From the NCBI GenBank assembly GCA_046350935.1, contig JAXLZK010000026.1, forward strand, positions 1 to 58,070: DNA of 58,070 nucleotides, in the 5' to 3' direction. A program made the translations under genes and the position numbers. Positions 43,575-52,077 of this stretch are shown one piece after another; positions within the stretch are counted from its first letter, which is position 1, and every line of letters starts with the position of its first letter. The notes below the pieces were generated by a model. It was not told where the DNA came from. It was given only the letters and a program-made list of their open reading frames with translations, and did not search any database. The stretch comes from Nitrobium sp046350935. GTDB taxonomy: Bacteria > Nitrospirota > Thermodesulfovibrionia > Thermodesulfovibrionales > Dissulfurispiraceae.

Positions 43575-45279
43575 TGATCTCTCCTATCAATTTCTCGACG
43601 CTGAACGGCCGCCCGTCGTACCGGGTGATCCGCGCCGTGAATTCATACCCGGTCTCCATGCGCATGAGGCGCGCGAACTGGCCGGTGGCGTTCATCTCGG
43701 CGCAGAGGGTTGTCTTCGCGTTGCGCAGGACCTTAAGGTAGTCGAAGGTGTCGGTGGGAGGAAAGGGGTAGAGCTCGCTGAAATGGAGCATGGCGATGCT
43801 CTGCGTCTTCGAGAGCGCGTCCACCGCTTCCCGGACGACCCCGTACAGCGAGCCCCAGCAGACAATAACGATCCCGGGATTGCTGTCGCCGTAGAGCACG
43901 GGAGGGGAGATTTCCTGCCTGATGAGGGGCATCTTCCGAAAGAGGCGTTTCTCCACCATCCGTATCCGCGTCCCGGCGTCCTCCACGATATGCCCCTCCT
44001 CGTCATGTTCGTCGCTGTCCACCACCACCACATGCCGCGCCTCGCCGGGCACTCCCAGGGGCGAAACCCCGGTGTCGGTGTAGGCGAAGCGCTTATAGTC
44101 CGGGAGGTTCTTGAAGGCCTCTCCCCTCAGCCGGTAGTCGGTGTAGCGGAGCGCGCCGAGGTCGAACCCGTCGAAGGTCCATTGGGAGTCCGCAAGGTAC
44201 TGGTCGGTGAGGATGATGACCGGGATCTGGTACTTCTCCGCCAGGTCGAACGCTTTATTGGCGAGGAAGAAGGCCTGTTCAGGCGTGCCGGGGGCAAGGA
44301 GCACCCGGGGGAATTCGCCGTGTCCCGCATGGAGGGCAAAGAGCAGCTCGCCCTGCTCGGTCCGCGTCGGGAGGCCCGTTGCAGGCCCCGGCCTCTGCCC
44401 GAGTGCGATGACCACGGGAATTTCGATCATCCCTGCCAGGGAGATCCCTTCCACCATCAGGGCGAAGCCCCCGCCCGAGGTGCCCGTCATCGCCCGCACC
44501 CCCGCATAGGAGGCGCCCAGGGCCACGTTGATGGCGGCGATCTCGTCCTCCGCCTGCTCCACGATCACCCCGTACTCCTTCCCTTTGCCGGTTATATAGG
44601 TCATGATCCCGGTGGCAGGGGTCATGGGGTAAGCGGAATAGACCTTGCAGCCCGAGGCGACGACGCCGAACCCGAGGGCGTCGTTGCCCGCCACGAGCAT
44701 CCGGGCGGTCCGCGACGGGGGAGCGAGGGAGAACGAGCAGCCGGGACAGTTCCTCACGGCAAAATCATGCCCGGCCATTGCGGAATCGATATTGGCTTGT
44801 ATAATACTTTCCCCTTTTTTGAAAAAGACCTCCCGTATGATTTCATGCAGGATGTCCAGGTCCATCCCGAGCATCCCCAGGATAGCCCCGGTGGCCACCG
44901 TGTTTTCCATGATCTTGCTGCCGCCGTGCTCCACCGCAAGGGCGACAAAGGGAATATCTAGGAAGTTCGGTCGCTCGTATTTCTGCTTCAGGGTGGAGGA
45001 GTCGTAGATGACCATGCCATGCCGCGAGAGCTCCTCTTCGTGGAGAGCGATGCTCTCGTTATCGAGGGCGACGATTATGTCGACCGCCTCCCGCGGAGCC
45101 ATCACCGGGTTTTCGGAGAACCGTATCTGGTAGTAATTGTGGCCGCCCCGGATGCGGGATTCGTAGTCCTGGTTGGTGAACACATGATACCCGCTCCTCG
45201 AAAAGACACGGGAAAGGGTGTCGCCGATAGTCTGTATGCCCTGTCCAGCCTCACCGCCCACTTTTATCGAGTAGTCCAT
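43558..45279 (-). CDS. korA: 2-oxoacid:ferredoxin oxidoreductase alpha subunit (gamma-alpha fusion)
   Basis: 573 residues from ATG 45279. Residues about 1-180 are the gamma domain (VGGEAGQGIQTIGDTLSRVF, RIRGGHNYYQIRF). Residues about 195-570 are the alpha domain (VYSAYPMTPATGIMTYI, EQAEDEIAAINVALGASYAG, TGTSGGGFALMVE). The gamma-alpha fusion is the usual two-subunit KorA/PorA2 form. It begins the korAB operon. 45280-45727 contains no gene that I can support. Confidence 0.93.
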   Translation of the reverse strand: MDYSIKVGGEAGQGIQTIGDTLSRVFSRSGYHVFTNQDYESRIRGGHNYYQIRFSENPVMAPREAVDIIVALDNESIALHEEELSRHGMVIYDSSTLKQKYERPNFLDIPFVALAVEHGGSKIMENTVATGAILGMLGMDLDILHEIIREVFFKKGESIIQANIDSAMAGHDFAVRNCPGCSFSLAPPSRTARMLVAGNDALGFGVVASGCKVYSAYPMTPATGIMTYITGKGKEYGVIVEQAEDEIAAINVALGASYAGVRAMTGTSGGGFALMVEGISLAGMIEIPVVIALGQRPGPATGLPTRTEQGELLFALHAGHGEFPRVLLAPGTPEQAFFLANKAFDLAEKYQIPVIILTDQYLADSQWTFDGFDLGALRYTDYRLRGEAFKNLPDYKRFAYTDTGVSPLGVPGEARHVVVVDSDEHDEEGHIVEDAGTRIRMVEKRLFRKMPLIRQEISPPVLYGDSNPGIVIVCWGSLYGVVREAVDALSKTQSIAMLHFSELYPFPPTDTFDYLKVLRNAKTTLCAEMNATGQFARLMRMETGYEFTARITRYDGRPFSVEKLIGEINAHTG

Positions 45280-45727
45280 AGTGCACCGGCCTCGTTGGTT
45301 TTTAAAGAGTATAGAATAAAAGGTCTGTAACTTCAAGGGGGAGCGGACCGCTTTTCAGGGCTCTCTGCGTGATCGCTTCCGGCATGTTCGCCGTCATCGA
45401 TGCCGGTACAGTGCGCTCTGCTGCCCCCCTCCGGCGAACTCCGCAGGGAACAGGAAGATGATTCATCACACGCCGGAATGATCATATCACCCGTGCATTC
45501 ATTTTGTCAGGGGATCTACATTTATCACTTCACCTGCTATCTCCTTGTTTTACCGTTTCCGGAGAAGAAACTTCTTCAATTATGAGCAATCTCATTGCCT
45601 AACATATTGTTTTTATTGAAAATCTATTGCCAATCTTTCAGGCACAAGCGGAGCGGAGCGGCTGTTTACAAGGAGTGCGGGCATACAAAACGATCTTTAA
45701 TAACAGGTTCTTAACAATTGTTAAGAA

Positions 45728-45925
45728 ATGGACTTTTTTAAAAAAGACTATAGTCTGCCACAGTGGTGCGCTGATTGCAAGAACTTTCTCGGTGTCTGTC
45801 ACAGAAAAAGGAAATATTCCCTTTTTGGTTCCCTCCTGTCGGCCTATCCCCTGAGAGGACTATTTTACAACAGCCACACAATAGCAAAAATACGCCGTGG
45901 AGAAAGGGGAACGGATGAACGGTGA
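45728..45925 (+). CDS. Possible small Cys-containing protein
   Basis: A 65-codon frame starts MDFFKKDYSLPQWCADC and continues KNFLGVCHRKRKY, giving a C-x2-C-x6-C-H cluster that could bind metal. A palindrome (CTTAACAATTGTTAAG) lies just before the start, but the ribosome site is poor and no family is recognised. The chance of a random frame is considerable. Confidence 0.3.
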   Translation: MDFFKKDYSLPQWCADCKNFLGVCHRKRKYSLFGSLLSAYPLRGLFYNSHTIAKIRRGERGTDER

Positions 45926-45998
45926 CAATTTGGTTACATTCAGGGAAAATGAGGTTGAGGGGAAACCATGACAACCCTGCAAGTTTCTGATTTTAAAG

Positions 45999-46083
45999 TG
46001 GTGCGAGAGAGGGGAGTTGAACCCCTACGAGTTGCCCCACTGGATCCTAAGTCCAGCGCGTCTGCCAGTTCCGCCACTCTCGC
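45999..46083 (-). tRNA. tRNA-Leu (anticodon UAG)
   Basis: Acceptor GCGAGAG (46083-46077) pairs with CTCTCGC (46009-46003), followed by A and an encoded CCA (46001-45999). The anticodon stem CTGGA/TCCAG holds loop CTTAGGA, so the anticodon is UAG. A long variable arm marks class II. Unlike the CAG tRNA at 9557, CCA is encoded. Confidence 0.95.
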
Positions 46084-46089
46084 TTATTG

Positions 46090-46119
46090 ATTTTACAGGA
46101 GAAATAATCTGCCCGTCAA
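46090..46119 (-). promoter_or_regulatory. Promoter of tRNA-Leu(UAG)
   Basis: Minus-strand TTGACG (46119-46114), an 18-bp spacer and TAAAAT (46095-46090), about 7 bp before the mature tRNA 5' end. Confidence 0.6.
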
Positions 46120-46247
46120 ACGAAGCGCCGGACGGTCCGCCACAAAGAAGAGCGGGGATATTTTCCCTCAAGGGAGGCACTCCCGAGGGACGGCGGCGGA
46201 GAAGGACCCTTTCCGCTGCCGGCGTGCCCGAGGGCGGGAGCTGCGCC

Positions 46248-46330
46248 TCACACCTCTATCCTGAACTCCGCGCCGTTCTGCACATCCGAAGCGGTAAGGC
46301 TTTCCCCCATGTTCCTCTCGATAGGGACAA
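46248..46330 (-). pseudogene. C-terminal gene fragment
   Basis: A minus-strand frame ending TGA at 46250-46248 reads FVPIERNMGESLTASDVQNG and on to a natural-looking end (AEFRIEV). Its 5' side is cut off by a truncated element B arm (about 46330-46393). It looks like the tail of a real protein separated from its body; family not recognised. 46394-46573 shows nothing else. Confidence 0.3.
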
Positions 46331-46393
46331 ACAACGGAGCGAAGCACTCTCAAGGGGATACGTACTGACCACACATTTTGATGCGATTGCCCT
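46330..46393. repeat. Truncated element B arm
   Basis: GGAGCGAAGCACTCTCAAGG through GATGCGATTGCCCT matches one end of element B (compare 32490-32556); the other end is missing. Confidence 0.55.
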
Positions 46394-46620
46394 GAGACGC
46401 GGGGCAGGGCGCTATACTCCTTTCCCCAATTTTGCTATAGTAATTCAGTGAGGGCGGTTCTCCGCGGCTGCCTCCTGCTCGCGGGTAATTTCCTCTTCCG
46501 CGACGCCGTCCTCCTTTGATCGACCGTTATTACATGCGCACGGCTCATCTATACCAGAGCGAAGGAGGTTGTAATGGAAGAAAAGAGAATAGCAAACGTC
46601 AGCTCCTGACCGCCGCCCGG

Positions 46621-46638
46621 CGGTGCCGGTGGGCACCG
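46621..46638 (+). promoter_or_regulatory. SECIS-like or attenuator hairpin near the methyltransferase start
   Basis: A short frame MEEKRIANVSS begins at ATG 46574 behind GGAGG and meets UGA at 46607-46609. It is in the same frame as the methyltransferase at 46691 with no other stop between. CGGTGCC (46621-46627), loop GGTG, GGCACCG (46632-46638) form a perfect 7-bp stem starting 11 nt after that UGA. It may be a second SECIS or a leader-peptide attenuator. Confidence 0.4.
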
Positions 46639-46690
46639 GAACGAGAGCGCAGGATCACTCCCCGCCTCCCCCTCCGCATCGGGAAACGCC

Positions 46691-47428
46691 ATGAACGTCG
46701 CAGGCATCCGCGAGGCCATTCAGAGAAAATATGCCGAAATCTCCGAGACTGCGGCGAACAAGTTCAATTATCTCACCGGAAGGGATGGAGCAGCTCAGCA
46801 GGGCTATGACCCGGCGGTCCTTGCGACCATGTCGGACGATCTCCTGGAGTCCTTCTGCGGCGTCGGCAATCCGTTCCGGCTCGGACAGATCATGCCGGGA
46901 GACTCCGTCCTCGACATTGGATGCGGGGCAGGGTTCGACATGATCGTCGCAAGCCGTCTGGTCGGCCCAGGGGGAAAGGTGTGCGGCATCGACATCACCC
47001 CGGAGATGGTGGAGAAGGCGAGGAGGAATCTATCGCGCGCCGCGGCGTCTGCTTACGATGTCCTGATCGCCGGGGCCGAGGATATCCCCTACGATGCGGG
47101 AAGCTTCGACGTCGTCACCTCGAACGGCGTATTGAACCTCTCCCCGATGAAAGAGCGGGCCTTCAGGGAAATCTTTCGCGTTCTCAAACCGGGCGGCAGG
47201 CTCCAGTTCGCCGATATCGTTCTCAAGGAAGGAGCGCCCTCCGCCGGAGGGAACAGCCTCGAAGACTGGTCGAATTGAATAGGCGGTGCGATCTCCGTCG
47301 GAGATCTGGTGCATCTGCTGAGAGAGAGTGGGTTTCCGCATCCCGAATACGCGGGGAGCACGCTTGTGGAGACTTCTGCATCCACCGGAGGGGGGCTGTT
47401 CCGCGCGGACAAGCCGCAAAGGGGGTAA
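46691..47428 (+). CDS. ArsM-like SAM methyltransferase, probable selenoprotein (UGA at 47276)
   Basis: Conventional reading stops at UGA 47276-47278 after 195 residues, but the frame continues to TAA 47426-47428, for 245 residues. Motif I VLDIGCGAGFDMIVASRLVG and GVLNLSPMKERAFREIFRVL belong to the arsenite methyltransferase-like family. The continued part (IGGAISVGDLVHLLRESGF) is exactly the family's next segment, normally preceded by Cys in a W-x-x-C-[IV]-x-G-A pattern; here W-S-N-U-I-G-G-A. Another family Cys (SNCVLNLSP) is Gly here. A hairpin 11 nt after the UGA fits a SECIS. Substrate could be arsenic, selenium or another soft element. Translation may begin earlier, at 46574, if a further UGA (46607) is read through. 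Confidence 0.75.
47290..47306 (+). promoter_or_regulatory. Candidate SECIS hairpin
   Basis: GATCTCC (47290-47296), loop GTC, GGAGATC (47300-47306): a perfect 7-bp stem beginning 11 nt after UGA 47276-47278. The distance and small G/U-containing loop fit bacterial SelB-binding SECIS elements. Confidence 0.65.
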
Positions 47429-47485
47429 TGCCGGAAACGGCAGGGGCAAAAGGCGGGGGACCGGCGCGCCCCCCGCTCCCGTGAT

Positions 47486-49768
47486 CTACTGAATCCCCGC
47501 TATGGTGTTGTAGACCGACTGCAAAGCGCTGCTGTCCGGGGCGCTCAGAAAGAGTCCGCCCGTCTGCGAAGAGAAGTCCTTGAGGATGCTCTCTGTCTCG
47601 GCAGTATACCCCTGCCCCTGCAGTCCTATCGTATACACGGGGATGCCGAGTTGCCGCGCATACGCCACGACGTCCTGCATCTTCGCCGTGCTCCTCTCCT
47701 TCTCAGCGCCTTTCATGACACTGAAGTTATCGAGTCCGTCGGTTATGACGATGATGGCCCTCCTCCGTGTTGCGTCCTCAAGGGCGGTATCCTGGAGCGC
47801 CCGGTAAATCGCATCATAAAGGGCGGTATATTCACCTGTCCGGAGGGCGTCAATGGCGGCGGTGAGCAAGGCCTTGTCCCCGGTAAAGGATTGCTGCACG
47901 GCAACGGTGCCGTCGAAGCCGATCACGGAGCCCCTGTCGGCGGTCCCCATATACCCCACATAGGTCTTCGCCGCTGCTTTTGCATCTGCAAGGGGTTTGC
48001 CGCTGCCGTCCGGTCCGTCCATGCTTGAGCTCTTGTCGATAACGAGGGCAACAGAGATGCCCTTTTCCTCCACCGTAACATAGTAATTCGCCAAGGCGGT
48101 CAGACCATCACTGTCCTGCACCTCGACCCGCGCGTTGTAGGAGCCCTTCGCCGTATAGGCATGGGAGGCCGTTCCGGAGGAGGACCACCCGGAATCCCAC
48201 TGCCCGTCCCCGTCGAAATCGAAACGGTACGAGAGCGCCGCCCCGGCGTCATCAGTGGAGGCGGTCGCATCGAAGCTCACCATGTCCCCTACGTAGGGGT
48301 TCAGGGGAGATACGGCGAGAGAGGCGATGGGGGGCACGAGGGTGTGGGCGTCGGCGCATTCGGAAAGCTCGCCGTTCGTCTGTTCGATGCAATACTCGGC
48401 CTTCGACGGCGCGAACCCGAGATCATCAATGAAGGGAATTGGCTCGTTTGCCCAGTCGATGGTCCGCAGCACCGTGGACGTATTCTTCATCAGCGTCTTC
48501 GCCGCGTTCAGGAAAGGCACGGCATTCATTCCGTCGGTATCCCACAGCACCCGCGAAAGGGCATTCCAGTTGCTCCCCGCGCGGAGGAAATCAACCAGCG
48601 CCTCCAGGAGGGCAAGGGAGTCTCCCCCGTTGACCGCGTACGCAAAATCGGCGAGCCCGGCAATGCCCGCCGTCTGCTCCGCGACTTTCGTCATAAGGGA
48701 CGCAGCGCGGTCCTCTGTTCCGATGCCCGCGACCGTCCCGGTGAACAGGCCCGCCATGATGAGGGTATTCTGCCAGGTGGCGGTCCCGCCAATGGTGGCG
48801 CCGGCATACTGCGCCTGCTGTAGAGGATCGTACGGCACTCCCCAGTTGCCCTCTTCCACCGAGAACCCCTTGTACAGCTTGATGCGGTAGCGTCCGTCGC
48901 CCAGGGAAAGGGATGTTTCCGCAGCGGCCGATTTCACGGCGGGGGGCCACCACTGAAAGGCCGAGAAGCTCTTTACCCGTTCGATGACAGCGTAGCGTGT
49001 ATTCCCCTGGGAGTCGGTGATGTCCGCCCCGTACACCACCATTTCGGGATTCTCGAAGACGGCGGCGCTCCCTTCCCTGTCCAGAATGCGCACCGCACCC
49101 GAGGCTCCGATGTCCCGGTGCGCTTTCGCCTGCGTGGCGTTCAGGGCCTCCTCCGTCTCCTTGACGAGGGCGAAGGCGACCTTCACCGTATCAGGATTCT
49201 TGTCGGTATTGAGCAGGTTCTTCGGATCGCTTGCCAGGAGAGACTCGACCTTGCCGGTGAGCTGCTGGAACGTGGAAGAGGCGGCCGCCTTGTCCATGAA
49301 CTCCTTCTTCCTCTCCGCGGGAAGGGACAACACGTAGGGGTTCATCCAGAGCAGCCCCTTCGCGATCCCCGCACTGTCGATCACGGCGGCGCCGGCCGAA
49401 GCCTCGAAATAGGAATAGAAGAGCGGGGCCCCCTGGGAATCGGTCAGAATGGCTATCTGGCCGTCTCCGGTGTCGGTGGCCACTCCGTAGACGGAATTCC
49501 CCACGGCAGGGTCCACTCCGTAGGTTCCATACAGGGTAAGCACGGTAAGGGGCTCTTTGTTCAGGGCCGATGCTCCCGGCAGAGAGAGCTCGAACCGCAC
49601 ATGCTTCGCGAAGGAGGCGGTCAGGGGAGGCAGCTCCTGGGCGCCGCCGTCATCGCCTTTCGAGGCTGCTTCTCCGCCGCCGCCCCCGCCGCCGCAGCCG
49701 GTACCCAGAGCAGCAACGCAGAGGAACAGGACAACAAGCAGACGCAGCGCAGGGAGCTCCTTTTTCAT
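47486..49768 (-). CDS. vWA- and PKD-domain lipoprotein
   Basis: 760 residues from ATG 49768 (GGAGG just upstream). Lipobox ALGTGC is followed by a Gly-rich linker. Residues about 35-500 form a large uncharacterised region. A PKD domain (about 530-615) has FDATASTDDAGAALSYRFDF and SHAYTAKGSY. The C-terminal von Willebrand A domain (about 620-755) has the MIDAS DKSSS, the Thr in GEYTALYDAI and the Asp in VITDGLDNF. It is likely surface-exposed and adhesive or ligand-binding with a divalent metal. Single gene, minus strand; no partners nearby. Confidence 0.88.
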   Translation of the reverse strand: MKKELPALRLLVVLFLCVAALGTGCGGGGGGGEAASKGDDGGAQELPPLTASFAKHVRFELSLPGASALNKEPLTVLTLYGTYGVDPAVGNSVYGVATDTGDGQIAILTDSQGAPLFYSYFEASAGAAVIDSAGIAKGLLWMNPYVLSLPAERKKEFMDKAAASSTFQQLTGKVESLLASDPKNLLNTDKNPDTVKVAFALVKETEEALNATQAKAHRDIGASGAVRILDREGSAAVFENPEMVVYGADITDSQGNTRYAVIERVKSFSAFQWWPPAVKSAAAETSLSLGDGRYRIKLYKGFSVEEGNWGVPYDPLQQAQYAGATIGGTATWQNTLIMAGLFTGTVAGIGTEDRAASLMTKVAEQTAGIAGLADFAYAVNGGDSLALLEALVDFLRAGSNWNALSRVLWDTDGMNAVPFLNAAKTLMKNTSTVLRTIDWANEPIPFIDDLGFAPSKAEYCIEQTNGELSECADAHTLVPPIASLAVSPLNPYVGDMVSFDATASTDDAGAALSYRFDFDGDGQWDSGWSSSGTASHAYTAKGSYNARVEVQDSDGLTALANYYVTVEEKGISVALVIDKSSSMDGPDGSGKPLADAKAAAKTYVGYMGTADRGSVIGFDGTVAVQQSFTGDKALLTAAIDALRTGEYTALYDAIYRALQDTALEDATRRRAIIVITDGLDNFSVMKGAEKERSTAKMQDVVAYARQLGIPVYTIGLQGQGYTAETESILKDFSSQTGGLFLSAPDSSALQSVYNTIAGIQ

Positions 49769-50177
49769 GCACTCCTCCATGTCGGTGCAGCGTAGTGTTG
49801 TTTCGAGCGAAATACGTCCGATCAGAGCGCAGCGCACTCCTGTTCCTCCCCGGGAGAGGCAGGGGTGAAAGAGGGGAACAGGGCGAGGCAAAGAAATTCC
49901 GTGATTACCGTGCTCCTGCTTTATTGCAATTCCCATGCCGCGTATGCAAAACCCCCTTTCCGCCCCTCCGCACGAAGAGGCGGGAGCTCACCGGGAGCCC
50001 CTTTCCGTGCGGCAGATAGGGGCAAATCACCCCTTTTCGGGGGCAAATCACGCCATCCCGCACGCATACAGGAAGAAAAAACCATACTCGCTGCAGCAAG
50101 GAGAGCGGGGAGGGTGACGCGCATCATAGGTGAAAAAGGGCGGTAATAGGGTAGGATAAGAGGGAAAGGCTATTGTT

Positions 50178-50333
50178 ATGTTTACCTGTCCCTTTTGCAA
50201 TCAAGCGCTGCAGGAGCGCACCACGGAAGGCTGGATCTGCGGCTGCGGAGAGACAATTCCCTTCGGATTCGAGCGGGAATCGGGCGAGGGGTGCGCAGCC
50301 TGCCCCGTACTCCACTGCCCGCGCAGGAAATAA
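50178..50333 (+). CDS. Small zinc-ribbon protein, 51 residues
   Basis: ATG 50178 opens MFTCPFCNQALQERTTEGWI and then CGCGETIPFGFE, ending with CAACPVLHCPRRK and TAA. Four Cys pairs (CPFC, CGC, CAAC, HC) suggest one or two zinc sites of the CPxCG type. No strong ribosome site, only a purine-rich AGAGGGAAAG. Regions 49769-50177 hold no other gene; they contain a short direct repeat GGGGCAAATCAC near 50010-50050. Function unknown. Confidence 0.6.
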   Translation: MFTCPFCNQALQERTTEGWICGCGETIPFGFERESGEGCAACPVLHCPRRK

Positions 50334-50356
50334 CTTCCCGCAGAGCGGGGCATCCC

Positions 50357-51319
50357 CTAATAAGAGCTGATCGATTCGGGGAGTGAGAAAAAATCCTCCG
50401 GCAGGCCCTCGTCCCGCTCCCGCCCCCTTCCCTCTCCGGGGAGCAGACTCCCTGCTGCTGCGGCGGCGGAACTGATGAACTCGGGCGCAGCGAAGAACTC
50501 CCCGGGCAAGCCTCCCGTCTGAAGGTCCCCGTCAGGATACTCCTCGGGAATGCCGAGGCCGATGTCTTCAGGCCTTCCGACTTCCTCCTCAGGGAGCGCT
50601 CCCTCCCCTGTTTTCCGGGGGGAGGCAAAAATGATGGAGAGCACGCGGGGCACGGGTTCGGTCCACTCTACAGGCGGAGGCTCCTGCTGCCTTGCCCGTG
50701 CCGAAGCCGCAGGAGTCGCACTCCGCTCGGTAACCAGAGCGGTGAACTCTCCCGTCCTGTCGATCACACCGATTGCGGCAGTAGAGGCGGAGCCGGGGCT
50801 CACTGATACGAAATATTCCCCGACTCTCTCGGAAACGGGCAGATAGAAGGCGTCACCGGAAAGAGCGTTGACGATCTTGAGATTCAGACTTCCGGCGCCT
50901 CCGGCCAGGCTCTTTTCGGTCACCTCCCAATAGACATAAAGCCGTTGCGGGGTGACCGCCAGGGTCACTATCTTGTCTTCGCGGTATTCGGAAGGCACAG
51001 CCCCCTCCCCACGGGAAGGCTGCTCTTCAGCCGGGAGCGCCCTTTCCTCCTGAACGGGGAGAGCGGCAGGTCCTTTCCCTGCGCCTGAGAGGGATCCGGT
51101 CTCCCTTTTCCTTCTCCTGCCTGACGGGGCTTTTTTTGCAGGGGAGCCGACGGCAGCCGGCCGCTTTCCGACGCGGGTCTTCCGTGCAGGGGCTTTTCTT
51201 TCGGATAAGGCGTTGATAAAGTCCTCTTTTTTCCAGGACCTTCCGGCCTTGATTCCGGCCTCCCGCGCCATAGTCCGCAGCTCCGCCATCCCTTTCGCCG
51301 CAAGCTCCTGTTTCCTCAT
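50357..51319 (-). CDS. DUF4912 protein with Rho/SAP-like N-terminus
   Basis: 320 residues from ATG 51319 (GGGGGGGAG upstream). Residues 1-38 resemble a Rho-N/SAP-type helix pair (KQELAAKGMAELRTMAREAG, WKKEDFINAL) that binds nucleic acid. A basic Lys/Arg/Pro linker follows (about 40-85). Residues about 105-260 match DUF4912 (VTPQRLYVYWEVTEKSL, AFYLPVSERVGEYFVSV). The C-terminal acidic tail is low complexity. In other bacteria DUF4912 proteins accompany carbohydrate or sporulation loci; here no clue is given. Function unknown. Confidence 0.78.
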   Translation of the reverse strand: MRKQELAAKGMAELRTMAREAGIKAGRSWKKEDFINALSERKAPARKTRVGKRPAAVGSPAKKAPSGRRRKRETGSLSGAGKGPAALPVQEERALPAEEQPSRGEGAVPSEYREDKIVTLAVTPQRLYVYWEVTEKSLAGGAGSLNLKIVNALSGDAFYLPVSERVGEYFVSVSPGSASTAAIGVIDRTGEFTALVTERSATPAASARARQQEPPPVEWTEPVPRVLSIIFASPRKTGEGALPEEEVGRPEDIGLGIPEEYPDGDLQTGGLPGEFFAAPEFISSAAAAAGSLLPGEGRGRERDEGLPEDFFSLPESISSY

Positions 51320-51463
51320 CTCCCCCCCCTGTTTCCCGCTCCCTGCGCTGCATACGGGAAGAAGCTGCCCGGCGCCTCCGGAGCAGCATGCTTTTCCCTT
51401 ATTATATAGCAACAAACGTCAAACCACCACCGGGCGGCAGCGGGGTTTTGGCGTCGCGCACCC

Positions 51464-52063
51464 CTATATTTTTCGGATCACCCCGATGACCCTGCCGGTG
51501 ACGCTCACCTCGTCAGGAGGATACTTCAGGAGAGGCATATGCCTGTTTTCAGGTTTCAGGATCACCGCTCCCTCCTCGAAAAACACCCTCTTGACCGTCG
51601 CTTCGTCTCCGATCAGCACCACCCCTATCTCTCCGCTTTCGAGAATCGACTGCGGCTTCACCACGACATAATCTCCGTCGAGTATCCCGGCGTCCACCAT
51701 GCTATCTCCCGTGATACGGAGGGCAAAAACGCCCTCTGCGGAAAAGAGGGTCCTGTCGACCAGGAGCTGGTCGCCGACCTCCTCAAGCGCCAGCACCGGG
51801 CTCCCTGCCCGTATCCTCCCGGCCACCGGCACCCTGAGCGCCTGTGCGGGGCGCAGCCCCGGTATCTCAATGCCCCGCGACCGGGCCCGGTTCAGACGGA
51901 TTGCCCCCTTCCTCTCCAACGCCTTCAGGTGGGTGCGCGCAGCGCTCCAGAGAAAGCCGAAATGCTCTCCGATCTCCCGCACCGTCGGCGGATATCCGTT
52001 CTTTTCCGTGAAGATGACGAGGAAGTCCAAGACCCTCTTCTGTTTCTCCGTCAACCCTTTCAA
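51464..52063 (-). CDS. lexA: LexA repressor
   Basis: 199 residues from TTG 52063, placed 4 nt after GAGGGAGG; no ATG is suitable. The N-terminal winged helix reads LTEKQKRVLDFLVIFTEKNG then TVREIGEHFGFLWSAARTHL. The self-cleavage bond lies in PVAGRIRAG (Ala-Gly). The catalytic Ser is in RITGDSMVDAGILDGDYVVV and the catalytic Lys in EATVKRVFFEEG. On DNA damage RecA filaments trigger cleavage and SOS induction. It is preceded 15 bp upstream by a Cys/Lys-rich gene, and both lie behind a promoter with a palindromic operator (52683-52712), probably autoregulation. Confidence 0.93.
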   Translation of the reverse strand: MKGLTEKQKRVLDFLVIFTEKNGYPPTVREIGEHFGFLWSAARTHLKALERKGAIRLNRARSRGIEIPGLRPAQALRVPVAGRIRAGSPVLALEEVGDQLLVDRTLFSAEGVFALRITGDSMVDAGILDGDYVVVKPQSILESGEIGVVLIGDEATVKRVFFEEGAVILKPENRHMPLLKYPPDEVSVTGRVIGVIRKI

Positions 52064-52077
52064 AAAACCTCCCTCTT

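Noticed and set aside
46017..46451. A 144-codon plus-strand open frame
   Set aside because: It runs through tRNA-Leu(UAG), its promoter and a repeat arm, and its composition looks non-coding.
49850..50110. Riboswitch suggested by repeated GGGGCAAATCAC
   Set aside because: Only a two-copy short direct repeat is visible, with no conserved aptamer core that I recognise.
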